This document shows, piece after piece, positions 5,810 to 12,666 of a stretch of 28,249 nucleotides of DNA (position 1 is the first letter of the stretch; each line of letters opens with the position of its first letter). This DNA is from JALZAA01 sp035316025. Lineage in GTDB: Bacteria; Actinomycetota; Acidimicrobiia; IMCC26256; JACDBD01. A program made the translations under genes and the position numbers. The stretch spans positions 1 through 28,249 of the forward strand of contig DATFXL010000045.1 of NCBI GenBank assembly GCA_035316025.1, written 5' to 3'. The notes beneath the pieces were generated by a model. That model saw only the letters and a program-made list of their open reading frames with translations. It did no database searches and was not told where the DNA came from.

Positions 5810-7705
5810 GTGGCGATCCTGAAGCGACTGCTGGTGGGACGGCCCCTGGCGACCGTCGAGCAGGAACACCAGCGCATCCCGAAGACCATCGGGCTTGCGG
5901 TGTTCTCGTCCGACGCGATCTCTTCCACCGCGTACGCGACGGAGGAGATCCTCTTCGTCACCGCCGTCGGCGCTTCGAGCCTGGCGCTGGGGCTCGACAC
6001 GCTCGTCCCGATCGCGGTCGCGGTCGCGATCCTCCTCACCATCGTGTGCACGTCGTACCGCCAGACGATCTTCGCCTACCCCAGCGGCGGTGGGAGCTAC
6101 ATCGTCAGCCGGGAGAACCTCGGCGAGACGCCATCGCTGATCGCCGGCGCGTCGCTGCTCGTCGACTACATCCTCACGGTGGCGGTGTCGATCTCAGCGG
6201 GTGTCGCCGCCATCGTCTCGATCCCCGCCTTCCGGAGTCTGGCAACGCATCGTGTCGAGCTGGGTCTCGGCCTGATCGCGTTCATCGCGATCGCGAACCT
6301 GCGCGGCATCAAGGAATCCGGACGGCTGTTCGCGACGCCGACGTACGTCTACATCGTCACCCTCGCCGCGCTCATCGTCGTCGGCCTCGTCCGCAGCTAC
6401 CTCGGCGGTATCGGCGAAGTGCCCTTCGACAAGGCGGCGTTCGAGGGCGCGCGGGAGACGGGAGGGACGCTGGGGCTGTTCCTCATCCTGAAAGGGTTCT
6501 CCTCCGGTGCCGTCGCCCTCACCGGGGTCGAGGCGATCAGCAACGGCGTGCCCGCGTTCCGGCGACCGGAGTCGAAGAACGCCGCCGCCACCCTCGTCTT
6601 GATGGGGACGATCCTGGGATCGTTGTTCTTCGGGACAGCACTGCTCGCCCACCGCTTACACCCGTACCCGAGCCACGACCAGACCGTTCTCGCGCAGATG
6701 GGTCAAGTGGTCTTCGGGACGGGGCCCGTGTTCGTCGTCCTGCAGTTCGCCACTGCTGCCATCCTCACGCTCGCCGCCAACACCGCCTACGCCGACTTCC
6801 CACGGTTGTCGTCGATCATCGCCCGCGACGGCTTCCTCCCTCGGCAGCTCGCTCACCGCGGGGACCGGCTCGTGTTCTCGAACGGCATCCTCGTGTTGTC
6901 GGGGCTGGCAGGCCTCCTGATCATCGCGTTCGGTGGCATCACGAATGCCCTCATCCCGCTGTACGCGGTCGGCGTGTTCACGTCGTTCACGCTGTCGCAG
7001 ACCGGCATGGTGATCCACCATCTCCGGCTGCGCGAGCCCGCCTGGCGGCGGAACGCGGTGATCAATGCGACCGGGGCGGTGGCGACCGGCATCGTCACGC
7101 TGATCGTCGCGGTCACGAAGTTCACGAACGGGGCGTGGGTGCCGATCATCGTGATCCCCGCGATCGTGCTGCTCTTCAAGGGCATTCACCGGCACTACCA
7201 GCGGGTGCGTGCGCAGCTCACCATCCCACCCGACTACAAGCCGCCGCCGATGAACCACACGGTCGTCGTGCTCGTCGGTGGCATGCATCGCGGTGTCCTG
7301 GACGCGCTCGCGTACGCCAAGTCCCTCAACCCGACCCGCGTGCTCGCGCTCAGCGTCGTATCCGAGGAGGACGAACAGGAGCGCATCGAGAAGGTCTGGG
7401 CCGAACGCAACATCGACGTCCCGCTCGAGATCGTCTACGACCCCTACCGGGAGGTCACCAGGCCGATCCTCCGGTACATCGACGAGATCGACGCCCGGTG
7501 GGACAACGACATCGTCACCGTGCTGATCCCGGAATTCGTCGTCGACCACTGGTGGGGCCACCTGCTGCACAACCAGACGGCACTCTTGCTCAAGGGCCGG
7601 CTGTTGTTCCGCAAGGGGACGGTGGTGACGTCGCTGCCGTACCACTTGCACGAGGACTCCGAGGGCAAGACTCACGAGGAGTCTCGGGACGCGGACTCGC
7701 AGTAA
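5810..7705 (+). CDS. KimA-like APC-superfamily potassium importer
   Basis: A 631-residue protein whose N-terminus (LKRLLVGRPL) aligns with Bacillus KimA (YdaO). About 12 transmembrane helices span residues 28-460, followed by a cytosolic USP-like domain (about 475-615) ending in the KimA-type LLHNQTALLLKGRLLF and LPYHLH. Residues matching those reported as important in KimA are present: Asp35 and Tyr42 (FSSDAISSTAY), Asp119-Tyr120 (LLVDYIL) and Glu241 (LTGVEAISNG). KimA is a high-affinity K+/H+ symporter inhibited by c-di-AMP in Firmicutes; whether c-di-AMP acts here is not visible. The start is GTG 5810 after GGGGGACGGGG. It is divergent from two RCK genes and 62 nt upstream of hppA on the same strand. 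Databases often label it simply as an APC family permease. Confidence 0.88.
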   Translation: MAILKRLLVGRPLATVEQEHQRIPKTIGLAVFSSDAISSTAYATEEILFVTAVGASSLALGLDTLVPIAVAVAILLTIVCTSYRQTIFAYPSGGGSYIVSRENLGETPSLIAGASLLVDYILTVAVSISAGVAAIVSIPAFRSLATHRVELGLGLIAFIAIANLRGIKESGRLFATPTYVYIVTLAALIVVGLVRSYLGGIGEVPFDKAAFEGARETGGTLGLFLILKGFSSGAVALTGVEAISNGVPAFRRPESKNAAATLVLMGTILGSLFFGTALLAHRLHPYPSHDQTVLAQMGQVVFGTGPVFVVLQFATAAILTLAANTAYADFPRLSSIIARDGFLPRQLAHRGDRLVFSNGILVLSGLAGLLIIAFGGITNALIPLYAVGVFTSFTLSQTGMVIHHLRLREPAWRRNAVINATGAVATGIVTLIVAVTKFTNGAWVPIIVIPAIVLLFKGIHRHYQRVRAQLTIPPDYKPPPMNHTVVVLVGGMHRGVLDALAYAKSLNPTRVLALSVVSEEDEQERIEKVWAERNIDVPLEIVYDPYREVTRPILRYIDEIDARWDNDIVTVLIPEFVVDHWWGHLLHNQTALLLKGRLLFRKGTVVTSLPYHLHEDSEGKTHEESRDADSQ

Positions 7706-7767
7706 CCTGCCCGCCGCGATCGGCGACCAGCCGGCGCCGGTCCAGGGGAAGGGAGCCCGTACTTCAG

Positions 7768-10122
7768 ATGACTCAGATCGTCACGCTCGCGGCCGAGGGG
7801 GGTTACCAGGTCTTCAACCTGGCCGGCGGCGAGTGGTTCTGGCTGATCCTGTCGGCCGCAACCGCCATCCTCGCGATCGTGGTGGGCTTCGTGCTCCGCC
7901 AGGGTGTGCTCGCCGCCGACGAGGGCACACCAAAGATGATCGAGATCGCCCGATCGATCCAGGTCGGAGCGATGGCGTACCTGCGCCGCCAGTTCAAGAC
8001 GATCGCGGTCATCGTCGTGCCCGTCGCCGCCATCGTCTTCATCACCTCCACCAAGGTCGTCGAGCCGAACGGCACGGTGGCGCTGACGTTCGCCCAGTCC
8101 GGGCTCTTCCGCACACTCGCATTTCTCGCCGGATGCGTCCTCTCCGGGCTCACCGGCTTCATCGGGATGAGCCTGGCGGTGCGCGGGAACGTCCGGACCG
8201 CTGCCGCCGCCAAGGCCGGCTCACTCCCGGCGGCGCTCAAGGTCGCGTTCCGCAGCGGCGGCGTGGCCGGGATGTACACCGTGGGCCTCGGCCTGCTCGG
8301 CGCCACCACCATCATCATGATCTTCCAGAACACCGCGACCGCGATCCTGGTCGGGTTCGGGTTCGGGGGATCGCTGCTGGCTCTCTTCATGCGCGTCGGC
8401 GGGGGCATCTTCACCAAAGCGGCCGACGTCGGCGCCGACCTCGTCGGCAAGGTCGAGCAGGGCATCCCCGAGGACGACCCCCGCAACCCGGCGACGATCG
8501 CCGACAACGTCGGCGACAACGTGGGCGACTGTGCGGGCATGGCCGCCGACCTCTTCGAGAGCTACGAGGTGACGCTGGTCGCTTCGATCATTCTCGGCGT
8601 CGCCGCGTTCAACTCGATCGGGGCCAACCCGGCGCTCGGCCTCATCTTCCCACTCGCGGCCCGCGCCATCGGAGTGCTGGCTTCGATCGTCGGCGTGTTC
8701 GCGGTGCGCGCGACCGACCGCGACCGCACGGCGATGGCGCCGATCAACCGCGGTTTCTTCACCGCCAGCGCGCTGACCGTGATCGGCACGCTGGCGGTGG
8801 CGCTGATCTACATCGGCAACGAACACGACAACGAGGGTTGGAAGGTCTTCGGCGCCGTCGTCGCCGGTCTCGTCCTCGCCCAGGTTGTGAGCCGGCTGAC
8901 CGAACACTTCACGTCGACCGACAAGGAGCCCGTCCAGGAGATCGCCGACTCGGCCCGCACCGGGCCCGCCACGACTGTCCTGTCGGGCACGAGCACCGGG
9001 CTCGAGTCGAGCGTCTGGGCCATCGTGGCCATCTCGGTCGCCATCGGCGTCGCAATCGTCCTCGGAGGCGGCAACATCGAGTTCTCCTTCTACCTCGTCG
9101 CGCTGACCGGCATGGGCATGCTGGCGACGACGGGGGTCGTCGTGTCCGAGGACACCTACGGTCCCGTCGCCGACAATGCGGCCGGAATCGCAGAGATGTC
9201 GGGCGAGTTCGAGGGCGAGCCCGAGCGCATCATGGTCAGCCTCGACGCGGTGGGCAACACGACCAAAGCCGTGACCAAGGGCTTCGCCATCGGTTCGGCG
9301 GTCATCGCCGCCGTCGCGCTGTTCGCTTCGTTCGTCGAGACGATCGGCAGCGAGCTCAACCTGAAGGAAACGGGCTCGGCGCTGTTCAGCGCGGCGCAAA
9401 CGCAGATCAACGTGGCCGATCCCGAGACGTTCATCGGCCTGCTCGTCGGTGGGTCGATTGCGTTCCTGTTCAGCGCGCTCGCAATTCGCGCGGTGGGCCG
9501 GACCGCGGGCACTGTGGTGCAGGACGTCCGGGACCAGTTCGCCGACGGCAAGATCATGGCGGGCACCAAGCAGCCTGACAGCGGCCGCATCGTCGACATC
9601 TGCACGGCGGCGTCCCTGCGTGAGCTGGCCACGCCGGCACTCCTCGCGGTGCTGACGCCCGTGATCATCGGCTTCGGGATGAACTACCTCGCCCTCGGCG
9701 CGTTCCTCGCGGCCGTGATCCTCACAGGTCAGCTGATGGCCGTGTTCCTCACGGTGTCGGGCGGCGCGTGGGACAACGCGAAGAAGTTCATCGAGGACGG
9801 TCACTACGGAGGCAAGGGGTCGGAGGCGCACAAGGCGGCCGTGATCGGCGACACCGTCGGCGACCCGTTCAAGGACACCGCCGGCCCGGCGCTCAACCCG
9901 CTGATCAAGGTCATGAACCTCGTTTCGCTCCTGATCCTGCCGGCCGTGATCAACCTGCGCGACAACAACCCGGCTCGGTGGGCCATCGCGGCCGCTGCTC
10001 TCGTCGTGCTGGTCGTAGCGATCGCGTTCTCGAAGCGCAAGGTGGGCGGCTTTGCCGAGGAGACCGACATCGTCGAGGGCGCCGCACCCGAGCCCGAGCC
10101 GCAGGCGACACCCACGGGCTGA
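7768..10122 (+). CDS. hppA: Membrane-bound H+-translocating pyrophosphatase, K+-independent type
   Basis: A 784-residue polytopic enzyme that hydrolyses PPi and pumps protons. Substrate and Mg motifs are DVGADLVGKVE (220-230), DNVGDNVGD (247-255) and a C-terminal GDTVGDPFKDTAGPALNP. The determinant for potassium requirement reads GNTTK with Lys500; K+-dependent enzymes have Ala there, and Lys substitutes for the cation, so this belongs to the K+-independent class. The start is ATG 7768, 12 nt after GGGAAGGGAG. The same frame stays open back to 5062, but that part lies across other genes and is not coding. Here the enzyme could supply proton-motive force for the adjacent K+/H+ symporter (inference). 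The Pro/Glu-rich end (EPEPEPQATP) is a short tail. Confidence 0.97.
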   Translation: MTQIVTLAAEGGYQVFNLAGGEWFWLILSAATAILAIVVGFVLRQGVLAADEGTPKMIEIARSIQVGAMAYLRRQFKTIAVIVVPVAAIVFITSTKVVEPNGTVALTFAQSGLFRTLAFLAGCVLSGLTGFIGMSLAVRGNVRTAAAAKAGSLPAALKVAFRSGGVAGMYTVGLGLLGATTIIMIFQNTATAILVGFGFGGSLLALFMRVGGGIFTKAADVGADLVGKVEQGIPEDDPRNPATIADNVGDNVGDCAGMAADLFESYEVTLVASIILGVAAFNSIGANPALGLIFPLAARAIGVLASIVGVFAVRATDRDRTAMAPINRGFFTASALTVIGTLAVALIYIGNEHDNEGWKVFGAVVAGLVLAQVVSRLTEHFTSTDKEPVQEIADSARTGPATTVLSGTSTGLESSVWAIVAISVAIGVAIVLGGGNIEFSFYLVALTGMGMLATTGVVVSEDTYGPVADNAAGIAEMSGEFEGEPERIMVSLDAVGNTTKAVTKGFAIGSAVIAAVALFASFVETIGSELNLKETGSALFSAAQTQINVADPETFIGLLVGGSIAFLFSALAIRAVGRTAGTVVQDVRDQFADGKIMAGTKQPDSGRIVDICTAASLRELATPALLAVLTPVIIGFGMNYLALGAFLAAVILTGQLMAVFLTVSGGAWDNAKKFIEDGHYGGKGSEAHKAAVIGDTVGDPFKDTAGPALNPLIKVMNLVSLLILPAVINLRDNNPARWAIAAAALVVLVVAIAFSKRKVGGFAEETDIVEGAAPEPEPQATPTG

Positions 10123-10132
10123 ACGGGGGCGT

Positions 10133-10157
10133 CAGGGCAATCCGAGAGAGCGCCCTG
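10133..10157. terminator. Weak hairpin after hppA
   Basis: CAGGGC (10133-10138) and GCCCTG (10152-10157) can pair around a 13-nt loop, 10 nt after the hppA stop. There is no T-run on either strand, so intrinsic termination is doubtful. Confidence 0.2.
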
Positions 10158-10224
10158 GAAGGAGCGGGAGCAGACGCCGGAGCGCAGCCGCGCCCTCGTG
10201 TCCGGTGTTGAACCCTCGCACCGC

Positions 10225-10443
10225 TCACCGGCGGGATCGAGACGAGCTGGAGGAGTTGCCGATGCGAACACGGGCCACGGCATCTTCACGGTGGAGCTCG
10301 CGCGTTCCGTCCCAGAAGAGCACGCTGACCGTCGTCCCACGATGGTCGACGCTCACGACTCGGCGGTCCGGCCCGGACGGGCCACTTGAGACCGTCGCGC
10401 CGGGACGGAGCAGGCCCCAGCGCGCTCGAGCGGTCCTTGCCAT
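10225..10443 (-). CDS. Small hypothetical protein (72 aa) divergent from the kdp operon
   Basis: The start ATG 10443 is preceded by GGAGGAGG with a 4-nt spacer, one of the best ribosome sites in the window, which is the main reason to call this gene. The basic N-terminus (MARTARARWGLL) leads into a short beta-rich core, PGATVSSG, RRVVSVDHRGTTVSVLFWDG and REDAVARVRIG, reminiscent of small SH3/Tudor-like or DUF1918-like barrels, and ends in a Ser/Arg tail. No family is recognised. Residues 44-46 (FWD) and the alternating strands argue against random shadow coding. It shares its upstream region with the kdp operon, and the putative KdpE site at 10540-10589 lies about 97 bp upstream, so it may be induced by K+ limitation. 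Confidence 0.5.
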   Translation of the reverse strand: MARTARARWGLLRPGATVSSGPSGPDRRVVSVDHRGTTVSVLFWDGTRELHREDAVARVRIGNSSSSSRSRR

Positions 10444-10447
10444 GACG

Positions 10448-10455
10448 CCTCCTCC
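10448..10455 (-). promoter_or_regulatory. Strong ribosome binding site of the 72-aa gene
   Basis: GGAGGAGG on the minus strand ends 4 nt before ATG 10443 and defines the start of the small divergent gene. Confidence 0.5.
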
Positions 10456-10539
10456 GGAAAGTCCAGTGATGACCTCCACCGCGCTTGGAACAGCAGTTCA
10501 GAGCATCACTAGCGCATCGGACCACGCGACGCACCGAAG

Positions 10540-10589
10540 TTGACGAGCCGTTGACGACCGCGGAGAAATCTTGGCGTCTTCCTGAGGCG
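10540..10589 (+). promoter_or_regulatory. Putative KdpE binding array upstream of the kdp operon
   Basis: Four direct half-sites start at 10540 (TTGACGAG), 10551 (TTGACGAC), 10571 (TTGGCGTC) and 10582 (CTGAGGCG), giving spacings of 11, 20 and 11 bp. Direct repeats one helical turn apart are typical of OmpR/PhoB-class regulators, to which KdpE belongs. TATGGG at 10601-10606 could be the -10 element; it starts 19 nt after the start of the last half-site, as expected for activation from a site overlapping -35. The array sits in the 245-bp gap (10444-10688) between the divergent 72-aa gene and the kdp operon. Two further sites with the same design occur at 19473-19523 and 22814-22863. That KdpE binds here is inferred. 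Confidence 0.6.
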
Positions 10590-10688
10590 CGGACCCTGCG
10601 TATGGGCCCCGTCAAGATCTCGTCGAAGGCGTCGGCGCTCCGTTAGGGCCCTTCCCGGGCTCGAAGCCGTCGTGTAAGACGAACGGTC

Positions 10689-10853
10689 ATGGCTGACGTA
10701 TGGGTCCTGCTCCTGATCGTCGCGTTCTTCGGTGTGTGCGTCGCGCTCGTGCGCGGGTGCGACGTCATCATCGGTTCGGACGAGTCGGTCGAAACGGGCA
10801 CCGCTGCTGAACCTCACGTGAACGAGCGCGAAACGGCAGGCGCAGTTCGATGA
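10689..10853 (+). CDS. Small membrane protein (54 aa) leading the kdp operon
   Basis: The protein begins MADVWVLLLIVAFFGVCVAL, a single N-terminal transmembrane helix, followed by VRGCDVIIG and a hydrophilic, acidic tail. Small proteins of this pattern (helix, then a Arg-Gly-Cys-Asp-like turn) commonly precede kdpF in actinobacterial and other kdp operons and have no assigned function, as far as I recall. Its stop overlaps the kdpF start (ATGA), so the two are translated together. The ribosome site is weak. It is likely to be the first gene of the operon because the putative KdpE array lies 100 bp upstream. It may be an accessory or stabilising subunit like KdpF; this is unproven. Confidence 0.7.
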   Translation: MADVWVLLLIVAFFGVCVALVRGCDVIIGSDESVETGTAAEPHVNERETAGAVR

Positions 10854-10939
10854 GCGGCGAGAACATCGCCGCCCTCGTCCTGTCGCTCCTCGTCGCGCTC
10901 TATCTGTTCGCGGCGCTGCTCTTCCCAGAGCGATTCTGA
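10850..10939 (+). CDS. kdpF: K+-transporting ATPase subunit KdpF
   Basis: A 29-residue single-helix peptide, MSGENIAALVLSLLVALYLF followed by AALLFPERF. The C-terminal (L/R)PE(K/R)F is the KdpF signature, and the length matches the family (about 29). KdpF lies between KdpA and KdpB and stabilises the KdpFABC pump in the membrane. Its ATG overlaps the stop of the 54-aa gene, and its TGA overlaps the kdpA ATG by one base. Confidence 0.92.
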   Translation: MSGENIAALVLSLLVALYLFAALLFPERF

Positions 10940-12651
10940 TGACAGCGGCCGGGTGGGCCCAACTGATCGCGCTCATCGCCGCCATCGGCGTAACCGCGCC
11001 CCTGCTCGGACGCTACATGGCCAACGTGTACGAAGGCGGCCGCTCACGTGGCGACCGCATCTTCGGCCCCGTCGAGCGACTCGTCTATCGGTTCTGCAGG
11101 ATCGACCCCGAGCGTGAACAGCGTTGGAACATCTACGCCCTCTCGGTGTTGGCGTTCAGCGTCGTCGGCTTCCTGTTGCTCTACCTGATCCAGCGTGTCC
11201 AGAGCGGCCTGCCCTTCAACCCGACGGACATGGCGAACGTCGCGCCCGCTCTCTCGCTCAACACTTCCGTCAGCTTCGTGACCAACACGAACTGGCAGAG
11301 CTACGCGGGCGAGAGCACGCTGAGCCACCTCACCCAGATGACCGGGCTCACCGTCCAGCAGTTCGTCTCGGCCGCGGCCGGTATGGCGGTGATGGCCGCG
11401 CTGATCCGAGGGCTGTCCCGCGCCGGACAACGGACCGTCGGCAACTTCTGGGTCGACATGATTCGCACCACCGTCAGGATCCTGGTTCCCATCGCGTTCG
11501 TGTTCGCGATCGTTCTCGTCGCCACCGGCGTCATCCAGAACACGCACGGGTTCACCGAAGTCCACACCGTTTCCGGGGCGACGCAACAGATTCCCGGTGG
11601 GCCGAACGCCAGTATGGAGTCGATCAAGCAACTCGGGACCAACGGCGGCGACTTCTTCAACGTCAACTCGGCGCATCCCTTCTCGAACCCGACGAAGTTC
11701 AGCGACTTCATCGAGATGTACGCCATTCTCATCATTCCGTTCGCCTTGGCGTTCACGTTCGGACGCATGGTCAAAGACAAGCGGCAGGGTTACGCCGTGT
11801 TCGCAATCATGTTCGTGATCTGGCTCGGCGCCAGCTTGACGGCGATCTTCCTCGAGGTAGGCGGCAACCCCAAGCTCGACACCGCGGGCGCGTCCCAAAC
11901 GGTCAGTGCGAGTACGCCCGGAGGCAATGCCGAAGGAAAGGAAGTTCGCTTCGGGCCGTCCGGTTCCGCGCTCTGGGCCGCGTCGACGACGGGAACGTCC
12001 AACGGGTCGGTCAACTCGATGCACGACAGCTACACGCCGGCCGGCGGCATGGTTCCTCTCGTGCACATGAAGCTCGGGGAGGTGAGCCCGGGTGGCGTCG
12101 GGGTGGGACTCAACGGCCTGTTGATCCTGGTGATCCTCTCGGTCTTCATTGCCGGGCTCATGGTCGGGCGAACGCCCGAGTACCTCGGCAAGAAGATCCA
12201 GGCGCCTGAAGTCAAGCTGGTGGCGATCTATATCCTGGCCATGCCGGCCGTGGTGCTGATCCTGGTCGCGATCTCGACGTTCGTGAGATCCGTCAGCGAC
12301 GTATCGCTCCTGAATCCGGGCCCCCACGGGTTCACAGAACTTGTCTACGCGTTCACGTCCGCCGCCAACAACAACGGCTCCGCCTTCGCAGGGATCACCG
12401 CCAACACTGCATGGATGAACACGGCGCTGGCGATCGCGATGCTCGTCGGGCGGTTCTTCCTCATCATCCCGACGCTCGCAATCGCCGGCTCTTTGGCCCG
12501 CAAGCGGACCGTGCCTCCCTCTGCGGGAACGTTCCCGACGCACACGCCCTTGTTCGTCGTATTGGTCCTCGGCGTCGTGGTGATCGTCGCCGCACTGACG
12601 TTCCTACCCGTCCTCTCGCTCGGGCCCATCGTCGAGGCCCTGAAGATCTGA
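10939..12651 (+). CDS. kdpA: K+-transporting ATPase subunit A (channel-like)
   Basis: A 570-residue SKT-superfamily subunit that selects K+ and delivers it to KdpB through the intersubunit tunnel. All four filter loops are visible: NTNWQSYAGE (loop I; the Gln aligns with E. coli Gln116), GTNGGDFFNVNSAHPF (loop II, residues 233-248), TSNGSVNSMHDSY (loop III) and TSAANNNGSAFAG (loop IV). MVGRTPEYLGKKI is also diagnostic. In loop II the third Gly of the E. coli NGGGFF motif is Asp238 here; the Gly equivalent to E. coli Gly232 (Gly236) is kept. The start ATG 10939 shares one base with the kdpF stop. kdpB follows 15 nt after the stop. Confidence 0.97.
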   Translation: MTAAGWAQLIALIAAIGVTAPLLGRYMANVYEGGRSRGDRIFGPVERLVYRFCRIDPEREQRWNIYALSVLAFSVVGFLLLYLIQRVQSGLPFNPTDMANVAPALSLNTSVSFVTNTNWQSYAGESTLSHLTQMTGLTVQQFVSAAAGMAVMAALIRGLSRAGQRTVGNFWVDMIRTTVRILVPIAFVFAIVLVATGVIQNTHGFTEVHTVSGATQQIPGGPNASMESIKQLGTNGGDFFNVNSAHPFSNPTKFSDFIEMYAILIIPFALAFTFGRMVKDKRQGYAVFAIMFVIWLGASLTAIFLEVGGNPKLDTAGASQTVSASTPGGNAEGKEVRFGPSGSALWAASTTGTSNGSVNSMHDSYTPAGGMVPLVHMKLGEVSPGGVGVGLNGLLILVILSVFIAGLMVGRTPEYLGKKIQAPEVKLVAIYILAMPAVVLILVAISTFVRSVSDVSLLNPGPHGFTELVYAFTSAANNNGSAFAGITANTAWMNTALAIAMLVGRFFLIIPTLAIAGSLARKRTVPPSAGTFPTHTPLFVVLVLGVVVIVAALTFLPVLSLGPIVEALKI

Positions 12652-12666
12652 TCGAGGAGACCGTTC

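Noticed and set aside
5062..10122. A plus-strand open frame of 1686 codons ending with hppA
   Set aside because: Only the part from ATG 7768 encodes HppA. Upstream, the frame runs antisense to an RCK gene and out of frame over the KimA-like gene, with Arg/Pro-rich, low-complexity translation typical of GC-rich shadow frames.
10198..10389. A 63-codon plus-strand frame in the hppA-kdp gap
   Set aside because: It is opposite the better-supported 72-aa minus-strand gene, has no ribosome site and has a disorderly composition.
11644..11652. KdpA as a natural counterpart of the E. coli Gly232Asp selectivity mutant
   Set aside because: Counting residues places the Asp at the equivalent of Gly234. 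The Gly232 equivalent (Gly236) is conserved, so the published mutant is not directly comparable.
8221..12543. Long minus-strand frames opposite hppA (8221-9831) and kdpA (11044-12543)
   Set aside because: They are antisense to clearly coding genes, are rich in Arg, Glu, Asp and His with no family motif, and lack ribosome sites. Similar shadows at 147-1385, 13138-14649 and 24613-26151 were rejected for the same reason.
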